In this document: piece by piece, positions 1 to 5,882 of the stretch
Layout of the letters: the number at the start of each line of letters is the position of its first letter
How positions within the stretch are numbered: position 1 is the first letter of the stretch
NCBI GenBank assembly: GCA_007128675.1
Contig: SKWY01000446.1
Coordinates: 1-5,882, forward strand
Length of the DNA: 5,882 bases
Source of the DNA: Deltaproteobacteria bacterium
Lineage (GTDB): Bacteria > Myxococcota > Myxococcia > SLRQ01
Direction: 5' to 3'
Position numbers and translations under genes: made by a program
Notes under the pieces: model-generated
What the model saw: the letters and a program-made list of their open reading frames with translations, nothing else
Databases searched by the model: none
Told to the model about the DNA's origin: nothing

Positions 1-1022
1 AGGGCCGGATCTATAGGTGTTTGATTGCATTCTGGATCGAAGTTGGCGACCTCACCGTCGCGGTTGAAGTCACAATCCACCCAGCGGGTAGGGGTTCGAG
101 CTCCGTGAATGCTGACCAGGGCCGACTCCAGAGACTCGATGTCCATGTTGGTCGTGCGATGTCCGCAAAGACCGGCGGTGGTGCCCGAAGTAGCGGCGTC
201 GCAGATGTCAGCCGTGATCTCCACGGGCTCTGGCATCTCGTCCTGGCCAGCGGGCGTATCCGCATGGTGGACCCAGGCAGGGAAGACGAGCTGCGTCGAG
301 CCGATGAAGACCTGCACGGTGCCGGATACGGACGAAAGCCGGTCGCCCAGTGAAATTCCATCCGGATAGCTGAAGGAGAAGACGAAGATGGAGCCGAAGT
401 CACCGGGTCGGTTCGGTACCGGCTCTGCTGCCACATCCGTGAGGAAGAACCCTTCGGGGAAGACTCCCGTCACGACCAAGTCGCCCGAAGCGATATCGAT
501 GAAGGCTCCATCCATTGGGCTCTCGGCGCTGTCCACGGTGCGAGGACAATGCTGAACCTGGGCTATCCTCGGCATCTCGAAGTGGAAGCGATCGGAGCAG
601 CCCATCGCGTAGCTGGCGCTTTGGGACAGATCGTCCTCGGCGCAGACATGAGTCGACCCATAGACTCTGTCAATCGTTACACGGGCCTGGCCGACTCCGT
701 CGGCCAGCTCGACAGTTGGAGTCCCTGGGGCCAAGCCCAGAATTCTTCCGGGCTGCACGCGAAGAGAGACAGGGCCGTTCAGTCGCATTACGCCACCCTT
801 GTTTGAAAGGGCGGTGACCGTAACATCGATCTCGAGTGGTTCAATGAGGAAGGGAAGCGGATCGTTTGGGCTTCCGGGATCGACTCCCTCGACATCCACG
901 CGAAAGGACGCGGTCTTCTCGGCTAGAGGACGTTGCTCCACGCAGCCAAAACCCGACAAGGCCCCTATGGCAAACGAAAGCAGGCAAAAGGCCATGGACC
1001 ATCGCTTCGAGAAGATCTTCAT
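1..1022 (-). CDS. Putative exported lipoprotein with Ig-like and OB-like regions and an EF-hand-like loop (3' end missing)
   Basis: An open frame of 340 codons starts at 1022 and runs off the left edge without a stop. The start is set by its ATG overlapping the upstream stop (ATGA) and by a GGAGG just before it. Residues 1-27 look like an export signal: basic start (KIFSKR), hydrophobic core, then SGFGC with Cys27 as the likely lipidated residue, although Gly at -3 is not a standard lipobox. Residues about 38-120 read like a bacterial Ig-like domain (IDVTVTALSNKGG, then VELADGVGQARVTI). Residues about 170-310 resemble a divergent copy of the OB-type domain of the operon's first gene: DLVVTGVFPEGFFLTD, GSIFVF, LGDRLSSVSGTV, ESALVSIHGA. 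Residues 318-329 (DFNRDGEVANFD) fit a 12-residue EF-hand/dockerin calcium loop and are flanked by Cys317 and Cys332. No enzyme motif is seen. Probably an envelope partner of the nucleotidase. The reading frame is secure; domain calls are by eye. Confidence 0.85.
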   Translation of the reverse strand, partial: MKIFSKRWSMAFCLLSFAIGALSGFGCVEQRPLAEKTASFRVDVEGVDPGSPNDPLPFLIEPLEIDVTVTALSNKGGVMRLNGPVSLRVQPGRILGLAPGTPTVELADGVGQARVTIDRVYGSTHVCAEDDLSQSASYAMGCSDRFHFEMPRIAQVQHCPRTVDSAESPMDGAFIDIASGDLVVTGVFPEGFFLTDVAAEPVPNRPGDFGSIFVFSFSYPDGISLGDRLSSVSGTVQVFIGSTQLVFPAWVHHADTPAGQDEMPEPVEITADICDAATSGTTAGLCGHRTTNMDIESLESALVSIHGARTPTRWVDCDFNRDGEVANFDPECNQTPIDPA

Positions 1023-3274
1023 TGCTCCTCCAAGGATCTGTCGACTACTCGGCGAGCGATGCGACCATCTTCATAGCCCATGATCATGGGAACACGCAGG
1101 GGGCCCTCACAGAAGTCCTTCATCGCGGGAGTAATTCTTCCACAGGGGCCGTCCTCGATATTTCCCTGCCCTACGGAGGTGAGGATATCGTCGCACGAGC
1201 AGCGTCCGGCGTTGATGCCGCCCGGGTTGTCGCGAATAGTCTCGCAGGCCCTCACGGCCCGAAGATCGACTGGTTCTCCCTTGCACAGGAAGGTCTCGTC
1301 GCTGGAAAGGTTACCGGGCGCGACGCGGAGAATCTCCTCGCAGCTACAGAAGTTTCGCATCGCGTCTATCAGTGACTCTCGGATGGAGATGCCGGTGTCG
1401 ATCTGGGTGGTGTTGCGAGCAAGGGCTCGGAAGCCAGAGCCGCCGCCTGCGATGTAGTCGTTGGTGGCGACCCGATAAGACCATGTCGGATCTATGGGAT
1501 CGCCGTTTACCAATATGTCCCTCGCCGGGTGCGCGAAGCATGCTCCTGCTCTACAGTCCCAAGCGATTCCGTCGACCCCATCCGCCGAGTAGTTTGGGCA
1601 GTCCGCAGGAATCGAGCAGGGATATCGATGCCGGTTGGCTCGCACCTGCCCACAGTCCATCGTAAAGCTCATCCCGGCAATCTGGACCTGGGATTGGCAG
1701 CCGCGGTCCGCTGATCGGTTCGTCACGAAATCGAGGGTCTCTTGCAGCTCCGATCCTGAAAGGTACATCAATGTGATGTAGTTCTCGAAGGGGAAGACGT
1801 TGAACATGGACTCCATGTTCACGGGCCCAGCATAGATGGCATCGCGCATGCCCAGCGTGTTGGTCAGGCAGATCTCCGCCTCGACTCCCCGTCTCGTTCT
1901 CATGGCTTCTGCGGTGATGTTGCCGAGCGGAGCGTCGCCGCCACCTTCTCGGCTTCGTCTTGGGACCTCCATCGGCGCCCAGGCGAAGATTCTAGGTAGA
2001 TCCAGGCTCTGGTTGAGACCGAGGATATATGGTTCCAGGAGGCGAAGAGTGGGCACATGCTCTCGTTTGGCGCACTCGTCTCTGGCAAGCTTCACCCAAG
2101 CTCGGTACTCGGCCGTGTTCTCGTACTCTCGCCGAGGCTCCCTGCACCACACCGAGTCGAGGGGTATGGCTTTGTAGGAGTGCGTTTTGATGCTCCAGCC
2201 ATACTCGGGAAACTCGGGATCCTGATGAAGGACCATGTCCAGCCTCCCCACATACTTTGCGAACGCGCCAGGATGAGAGAGCACTACGTCTCTACCATCG
2301 AGATCGGTAAGCACCTGTGGGGGGTTGAGGACGACATGCAGATGGCCTCCCATGATGAAGTCCAGGCCCCGCACTCCGGGTATGTGAAACCGCGCCATGC
2401 CCGCTGGATTCCCCGGTTCGTAGTCCTCGAGCATTACCCAAGGGTCGCTGTTTCGATTGACGAGATGCGCTACTTCGTCCTTTCTGAAGGCGCGCTCGTA
2501 GCCCGTTACCAAGTATGCATCCTCGTTGAGTCCGAGGTGGCTTACGACGGATACGACGTCGACTTGGGGCAATAGGAACTCGACGTAGGATCGCAACAGC
2601 TCGTTCTGCTCGAGAGGGACCGCGTAAAGGCGATTACCTTCGGCCGCGATCGAGTAGAGCGATGATATGCTGCCCATCCCGACGATGCCGACCTTGAGCC
2701 CATCGACGTTTTGAATTGTGTATGGCGCCACTAGATCCGCAAGCGGGGCCACCGACGGGTTGGCGGGGTTTCGGAACTTGTAGTTCGCGGCGAGTATCGG
2801 GAAGTTGCCGTGACGCGCCAGCTGATCGAAGAGGTTCCATGCTCCCTCGTCGAACTCATGATTGCCAATGACGACCGCGTCCGGCCTCATCATCGAGAGC
2901 CACTTGATCTCTACCTCGCCATGATTCTCGTTGAATATCGGGGCACCCTGAAAGATATCTCCCGAGTCGTAGTAGAGAACCCGCTGGGAGCGGGCCCGCT
3001 CTCTTTCGATGACAGCGGCCATCCGGGCCACGCCTCCGAAGGGAGCCGCCAGTGGTGAGAGGCCGAGATTGACATCGCTTGTAAGTGGCTCCAAATCGTA
3101 TGGCAACAGCCGGCTATGGATGTCCGATGTGTGAAGAATCGTGAGTCGAACATCTTGTCCGTCGAGCAAGGCCTGCTCCTGCTCGATGATGCAGCCGGCC
3201 GAAATGAGACCGGCGCATACGCTGGCCATGACGACGCAGCCATGACGGCCGCTTCGGGCGTTACTCACTCGCAT
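1019..3274 (-). CDS. Exported 5'-nucleotidase / metallophosphatase (UshA/YhcR family) with Cys-rich insert and tail
   Basis: Predicted to remove phosphate from nucleotides, or from 2',3'-cyclic nucleotides, outside the cytoplasm. Numbering is from the chosen start (751 residues). The N-terminus is a signal peptide ending ISAGC, with Cys28 a possible lipid site. The calcineurin-type domain (about 44-350) has the full motif set: TSDIHS (Asp51, His53), DSGDIFQG (Asp106), GNHEFD (Asn138 and the His139-Asp142 dyad), SHLG (His246) and GGHLH (His311, His313). The 5'-nucleotidase C-terminal domain (about 445-620) shows LGNITAEAMR, TNTLGMRD, FPFENY and NDYIAGGGSGF, the last carrying the aromatic and glycines of the substrate pocket. 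E. coli UshA is about 550 residues, so this one is long. The extra length includes a Cys-rich insert (about 541-585) and a Cys-rich tail (about 620-751). An in-frame ATG at 3286 is possible, but the one at 3274 has a well-placed GGAG. It begins 27 bases after the OB-repeat gene and overlaps the next gene by four. The exact substrate is unknown. Confidence 0.93.
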   Translation of the reverse strand: MRVSNARSGRHGCVVMASVCAGLISAGCIIEQEQALLDGQDVRLTILHTSDIHSRLLPYDLEPLTSDVNLGLSPLAAPFGGVARMAAVIERERARSQRVLYYDSGDIFQGAPIFNENHGEVEIKWLSMMRPDAVVIGNHEFDEGAWNLFDQLARHGNFPILAANYKFRNPANPSVAPLADLVAPYTIQNVDGLKVGIVGMGSISSLYSIAAEGNRLYAVPLEQNELLRSYVEFLLPQVDVVSVVSHLGLNEDAYLVTGYERAFRKDEVAHLVNRNSDPWVMLEDYEPGNPAGMARFHIPGVRGLDFIMGGHLHVVLNPPQVLTDLDGRDVVLSHPGAFAKYVGRLDMVLHQDPEFPEYGWSIKTHSYKAIPLDSVWCREPRREYENTAEYRAWVKLARDECAKREHVPTLRLLEPYILGLNQSLDLPRIFAWAPMEVPRRSREGGGDAPLGNITAEAMRTRRGVEAEICLTNTLGMRDAIYAGPVNMESMFNVFPFENYITLMYLSGSELQETLDFVTNRSADRGCQSQVQIAGMSFTMDCGQVRANRHRYPCSIPADCPNYSADGVDGIAWDCRAGACFAHPARDILVNGDPIDPTWSYRVATNDYIAGGGSGFRALARNTTQIDTGISIRESLIDAMRNFCSCEEILRVAPGNLSSDETFLCKGEPVDLRAVRACETIRDNPGGINAGRCSCDDILTSVGQGNIEDGPCGRITPAMKDFCEGPLRVPMIMGYEDGRIARRVVDRSLEEQ
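1025..1031 (-). promoter_or_regulatory. Ribosome binding site inside the end of the nucleotidase gene
   Basis: GGAGGAG lies within the codons for the final Leu-Glu-Glu-Gln of the nucleotidase. The GGAGG core ends 4 bases before the ATG at 1022. With the ATGA stop/start overlap this points to translational coupling of the third operon gene to the second. Confidence 0.7.
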
Positions 3275-3280
3275 TGAAAA

Positions 3281-3284
3281 CTCC
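3281..3284 (-). promoter_or_regulatory. Ribosome binding site that selects the nucleotidase start
   Basis: GGAG stands 6 bases before the ATG at 3274. The alternative in-frame ATG at 3286 has only AGGA about 14 bases upstream, which is too far. The GGAG therefore favours the shorter protein, whose signal peptide starts MRVSNARSGRH with basic residues ahead of the hydrophobic core. Confidence 0.6.
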
Positions 3285-3301
3285 ATTTGGCCGAACGCGT
3301 C

Positions 3302-5368
3302 CTATTCTCCGCTGGGAGACGTACCATCCGCAAAGACAATGTCGGCGTTGGAGCGCGGCTCCAAGCGGTACTGGTCGAAGGCGTATCGAAGTACGCCGGT
3401 GATTGACTGGAACTGGTCGTCCACGGAGGGTCCATCGTAATCGTGATCGAAACGAGTGCCGATGATTAGGCCACCTGTAACCTTGAAATCGCCGTCCCAG
3501 TTAGCGTCGTCGTTCTGCACTGGAAACTCCGTCACGCTGACGTCTTCTACTCTGAGGAGGAGGCTCTGGTGTGAAAAGGCATCGTCGCTTCCAGTGGCGA
3601 TCGTCGAGGAATCTACCAGGAGGGGATTGGGAACCTCGCCACTCGAGATAACGGTGACACTTGCCACGCTCGTTAGCTGAGCCTGGCCCCAGTGCTCGTC
3701 ATATGAGCCCGTAACCTCGATATGGTCGCCCGGCTCGGCGTTCGTGTCGGCGTTGTGAACCATTATGCCATCCCAAGGTCCAGGGTCCGCCGACTGAATC
3801 CACAGATCGTAGCGGGCGCCACGGGTCCTGCGAGCAGTAATGATCCCCTCCACTGTCACCGGGTCGGAGGGTTGCTCCGTTCTCACCTGGGCGATCGTGG
3901 CATCGGTTGGCTCGACTGGTTCAGTGCCGTTGCCCGGGCTAGTGCCGTCGGCAAAGACGATGTCATCATTGAACCTGGGCTCCAAACGATACTGGTCGAA
4001 GGCGTATCGAAGCACACCGGTAATCGATTGGAACTCGTCACCGACAGTCGGCGCATCGTAGTCGTGCCAGAAGTACGTGCCTATGACGAGACCGTCACTC
4101 ACCCGAAAGTCGCCTTCCCAAATGGCATCATCGTCCTGGACGGGAAACTCGGTCACAGTGACATCGGTTACTCTGATAAGTAGGCTCTGGTAAGCAAGGG
4201 CATCGTCGCTTCCAGTGGCGATTGTCGCGGGATCCACGGGCATGGGTTCTGGTACATCGCCACTCGAGATTACGGTGACGGCTGTCACGCTCGTCAGCTG
4301 ATCGAGCCCCCAGTACTCGTCGTAGGAAGCCGTGATCTCGATATGGTCGCCTGGCTCGGCGTCCGTGTCGGCATTGTGAACCATGATGCCGTCCCAAGGT
4401 CCGGCGTTCTCCGACTGGATCCAAAGATCGTAGCGGGGTCCTCTAGATCTGCGAGCGGTAACGATTCCCTCCACGGTCACGGGGCTCGATGGCCGATTCA
4501 TCCGTACATCCGCGATGGTACTGTCCGAGGGCTCACCCGGCTCACCAGGTATGGTTCCGTCGATGAACACCATGTCCTCGTTCTTGCGGGGCTGTAGCCT
4601 AGAGTTGTCGAAGCTGTAGTTGAGCACCCCTGTCAAGGAGGTGAACTGATCGCCATCTCTGGGATCCCTATAGTCGTGGCGAAAGAGTGGTCCCACGACG
4701 AGGCCACCGTCTACCTGAAAATCTCCGTGCCACCTATCATCGCTGCCAAGAAACCTCTCTTCCGTGACCGATACATCTGTGACCTGGACCAGGACGCTCT
4801 GATGCGAGTAGGAAGCGGAGCCGCCTGTTGCCAGCTCGCTCGGATCCTGGAACAGCTCGGGCTCTGGTACTGGCGCCGTCCCAGTTGTTTGGAAGGTCAC
4901 GGCGCGAAGCTGATCCATGTCGAAGTAGCTGTCATAGTCGCCGGTGACCGTGAGAATGTCTCCGGGATCGGCCGGTACTCCCGACGACCAGAGCATGATT
5001 GCCGAGTAGGCTCCACCGCCGGGCTCCTGTACGAAGATATCGTACCGATCGCTGCCCTCGTGTGAGTAGGTTCGGACCGCCGTTACGATTACTCCTTCGA
5101 CCGTCAGCCCCGACAACGTGTCGAGGTGTGCTCTTCTTGCCGGATCTCGAATATCGTAGAGGGTGAGATCGTCTCCATTCTCACCATTGTCGCCGTTGTC
5201 GCCGTTGTCGCCGTTGTCCCCATTGTCCCCATTGTCCCCGTTGTTGCCGTTCCCATTGTCGTCGTCTCTTACGAAGAGGCCGCAGCCGAAGGTTGGACCG
5301 GCTGTCAGGCTCAATGCGAGCGTCAGGGTGAGAATGCGAAGGAACCTTTCAGTGCAATTGGTGAGCAT
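3302..5368 (-). CDS. Putative lipoprotein with three tandem YhcR-type OB-fold-like domains
   Basis: First gene of the operon, 688 residues. Start at 5368 is supported by AGGAG 8 bases upstream. Residues 1-29 look like an export signal with hydrophobic core (LRILTLTLALSLTAG) and Cys29 in PTFGC, a loose lipobox match. Residues 35-67 form a flexible linker of Asn-Gly-Asp triplets. Three homologous domains follow, about 70-274, 284-479 and 491-686, joined by short Gly/Pro/Glu linkers. Each shows the same order: TVEGxxxTA, a YDxxxQ strand, PGDxxxxTxxYD, QSxLxxVxDVxVTE, a GDFxV strand with HDY, then ITGVLRYAFDQYRLEPR or a variant, ending DIVFADGT. This is the pattern I know from OB-fold modules beside extracellular nucleases (ExeM/NucH-like) and in Bacillus YhcR. 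No nuclease motif is present, so it is more likely a binding or scaffold protein than an enzyme. Its nucleotidase neighbour fits a nucleic-acid ligand, but polysaccharide or protein binding cannot be excluded. Confidence 0.85.
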   Translation of the reverse strand: MLTNCTERFLRILTLTLALSLTAGPTFGCGLFVRDDDNGNGNNGDNGDNGDNGDNGDNGDNGENGDDLTLYDIRDPARRAHLDTLSGLTVEGVIVTAVRTYSHEGSDRYDIFVQEPGGGAYSAIMLWSSGVPADPGDILTVTGDYDSYFDMDQLRAVTFQTTGTAPVPEPELFQDPSELATGGSASYSHQSVLVQVTDVSVTEERFLGSDDRWHGDFQVDGGLVVGPLFRHDYRDPRDGDQFTSLTGVLNYSFDNSRLQPRKNEDMVFIDGTIPGEPGEPSDSTIADVRMNRPSSPVTVEGIVTARRSRGPRYDLWIQSENAGPWDGIMVHNADTDAEPGDHIEITASYDEYWGLDQLTSVTAVTVISSGDVPEPMPVDPATIATGSDDALAYQSLLIRVTDVTVTEFPVQDDDAIWEGDFRVSDGLVIGTYFWHDYDAPTVGDEFQSITGVLRYAFDQYRLEPRFNDDIVFADGTSPGNGTEPVEPTDATIAQVRTEQPSDPVTVEGIITARRTRGARYDLWIQSADPGPWDGIMVHNADTNAEPGDHIEVTGSYDEHWGQAQLTSVASVTVISSGEVPNPLLVDSSTIATGSDDAFSHQSLLLRVEDVSVTEFPVQNDDANWDGDFKVTGGLIIGTRFDHDYDGPSVDDQFQSITGVLRYAFDQYRLEPRSNADIVFADGTSPSGE
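3311..5161 (-). repeat. Three in-gene tandem copies of an OB-like domain of about 590-615 bp
   Basis: Copies lie at 4547-5161 (residues 70-274), 3932-4519 (284-479) and 3311-3898 (491-686). By hand alignment the second and third copies match without gaps at about 149 of 196 residues, roughly 76 percent. The first copy is clearly more distant. Runs such as PWDGIMVHNAD and GVLRYAFDQYRLEPR are identical between copies two and three. This indicates a more recent duplication of the C-terminal module. Confidence 0.9.
5174..5236 (-). repeat. 9-bp minisatellite, seven units, coding (Asp/Glu)-Asn-Gly linker
   Basis: Seven in-frame 9-base units encode residues 45-65 of the OB-repeat protein. In coding order they are GACAATGGG twice, GACAACGGC three times, then GACAATGGT and GAGAATGGA. 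Runs of identical units suggest recent slippage. Because each unit is three codons, copy-number change only alters the length of the acidic tether between the putative lipid anchor and the first domain. Confidence 0.93.
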
Positions 5369-5376
5369 CGACAGCG

Positions 5377-5381
5377 CTCCT
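5377..5381 (-). promoter_or_regulatory. Ribosome binding site of the OB-repeat lipoprotein gene
   Basis: AGGAG with an 8-base spacer precedes the ATG at 5368. It supports that start; no upstream in-frame start is needed because a complete signal peptide follows directly. Confidence 0.65.
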
Positions 5382-5477
5382 ATTCAAAGGGTATCTCATG
5401 GGACTCTTGTTGGCTCGGCTCGAAACTCATGCAAAGGTTCTTCTTCCCGGAACGAGCGAACCAGGTGATCCTTGAAG

Positions 5478-5505
5478 AGTATGTCCCCCAGCCAAGGCAC
5501 GTCAA
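5478..5505 (-). promoter_or_regulatory. Weak sigma70-like promoter candidate for the operon
   Basis: On the minus strand TTGACG (5505-5500) is followed, after 16 bases, by CATACT (5483-5478), matching the -35 consensus at 5 of 6 and the -10 at 4 of 6. The resulting leader to the ATG at 5368 would be about 100 bases. Matches of this quality arise by chance in a 155-base gap, so this is only a candidate. I saw no convincing promoter for the divergent gene. Confidence 0.25.
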
Positions 5506-5514
5506 ATGGAGCTT

Positions 5515-5519
5515 GGAGG
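5515..5519 (+). promoter_or_regulatory. Ribosome binding site of the Nudix hydrolase gene
   Basis: GGAGG is separated by 4 bases from the ATG at 5524. The spacing is short but the match is strong, and it picks this ATG over the in-frame GTG 45 bases further on. Confidence 0.5.
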
Positions 5520-5523
5520 CCAA

Positions 5524-5882
5524 ATGAAAGACGAGAACGGTAAGACTCAATCATCTGCCGGCCCCATCGTGACGTCCATCGAGGTGCTCGCGGACAGAAC
5601 CGCGACCTCTCGCTGTGACGAGGGTTTCTTGCGACTTCGACGATTGACCTGTCGCAACAAGCGGGCAGACGGCACCACCTCGCGCTCCTATGATATAGAC
5701 ATCATAGACAGACGAGCCCTCGATGCAGTCGCGGTCGTGCTCTGGCGTCGGAATCCCTCGAGTGGACGTGTCGAGATCCTGGTGCGGCACAACCTTAGGC
5801 CCGCCGCGTTCTTCAGGCGCGAGCATAGGCCGGCGGTGGCGGATCCGAAGGAGTACTTGACGTTGACGGAGATTGTGGCCGG
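5524..5882 (+). CDS. Nudix hydrolase, ADP-ribose pyrophosphatase-like (3' end missing)
   Basis: An open frame of 119 full codons runs off the right edge. Residues about 29-65 (SRCDEGFLRLRRL, then NKRADGTTSRSYDID) resemble the N-terminal strands of ADP-ribose pyrophosphatase-like Nudix enzymes. DAVAVVLW (67-74) and GRVEILVRHNLRPAA (81-95) fit the first strands of the Nudix fold. The last residues, LTEIVA, match the strand that normally leads into the Nudix box (GX5EX7REUXEEXGU), which should lie just beyond the window. Such enzymes hydrolyse nucleoside diphosphates linked to another group, in the cytoplasm; no signal peptide is seen. The catalytic residues are not visible, so activity and substrate cannot be judged. 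It is divergent from the operon, and a functional link through nucleotide metabolism is only possible. The similarity to myxobacterial homologues is from memory. Confidence 0.8.
   Translation, partial: MKDENGKTQSSAGPIVTSIEVLADRTATSRCDEGFLRLRRLTCRNKRADGTTSRSYDIDIIDRRALDAVAVVLWRRNPSSGRVEILVRHNLRPAAFFRREHRPAVADPKEYLTLTEIVA

Noticed and set aside
11..436. Minus-strand closed frame of 141 codons
   Set aside because: It is Ser/Arg-rich and overlaps, in another frame, the lipoprotein gene that runs from 1022 off the left edge and has a clear signal peptide and coherent domains.
1019..1022. Possibility that the ATGA junction is a frameshift splitting one long protein
   Set aside because: The downstream frame begins with its own ribosome binding site, basic residues, hydrophobic core and Cys, so it is a separate exported protein.
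3722..4597. Two plus-strand frames (3722-4183 and 4343-4597) with similar proteins starting MVARLGV/MVAWLGV
   Set aside because: The likeness is explained by the duplicated OB domains on the opposite strand; they are antisense shadows.
5174..5236. CRISPR array or RTX calcium repeats
   Set aside because: Units are 9 bases with no spacers, and the encoded triplet Asp-Asn-Gly lacks the nine-residue GGxGxDxUx pattern of RTX.
3302..5368. A nuclease function for the OB-repeat protein
   Set aside because: No endonuclease/exonuclease/phosphatase, staphylococcal nuclease or HNH motif is visible; all three domains are of the accessory OB-like type.
5163..5468. Plus-strand frames rich in repeated Val/Pro or Ser/Pro/Leu opposite the Asn-Gly-Asp linker
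   Set aside because: Their repeats are the complement of the 9-base units; they have no ribosome binding site and lie opposite a well supported gene.
5551..5826. Minus-strand frame of 91 codons at the right edge
   Set aside because: It is antisense to the Nudix gene, has no recognisable features, and the plus frame encodes a coherent family match.

Overview
The window holds four genes. Three on the minus strand form a compact operon (read from about 5368 down past position 1), and a fourth on the plus strand diverges from it (from 5524, running off the right edge). No RNA genes, insertion sequences, CRISPR arrays or convincing terminators are visible. The sequence looks fairly GC-rich (not computed). 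It is densely coding and rich in secreted proteins with Asp/Asn/Gly linkers and Cys-rich inserts. The divergent gene resembles Nudix proteins I associate with myxobacteria. Together these suggest a Gram-negative deltaproteobacterium-like organism (Myxococcota or a relative). That is an impression, not a phylogenetic result.

Operon in transcription order. (1) 5368-3302: a 688-residue putative lipoprotein with an Asn-Gly-Asp linker and three tandem OB-fold-like domains of the type found beside extracellular nucleases and in Bacillus YhcR. It has no nuclease domain of its own. (2) 3274-1019: a 751-residue exported 5'-nucleotidase/metallophosphatase of the UshA/YhcR family with a complete metal and catalytic motif set, a Cys-rich insert in its C-terminal domain and a Cys-rich tail. 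(3) 1022 to beyond 1: an incomplete putative lipoprotein whose start overlaps the nucleotidase stop (ATGA). It contains an Ig-like region, a divergent OB-like domain and a Cys-flanked EF-hand-like loop. This gene has no stop inside the window, so a search for closed reading frames misses it.

The three exported products look like one envelope system. OB-type modules on two of them could bind nucleic acid or a related polymer, while the nucleotidase dephosphorylates nucleotides. B. subtilis YhcR carries OB-fold, nuclease and nucleotidase modules on one chain; here OB and nucleotidase modules sit on separate co-transcribed chains and no nuclease is seen. This working model is inference.

The 155-base gap at 5369-5523 separates the operon from the start of a Nudix hydrolase gene, cut off just before its Nudix box. 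The gap holds ribosome binding sites for both genes and one weak promoter candidate for the operon.
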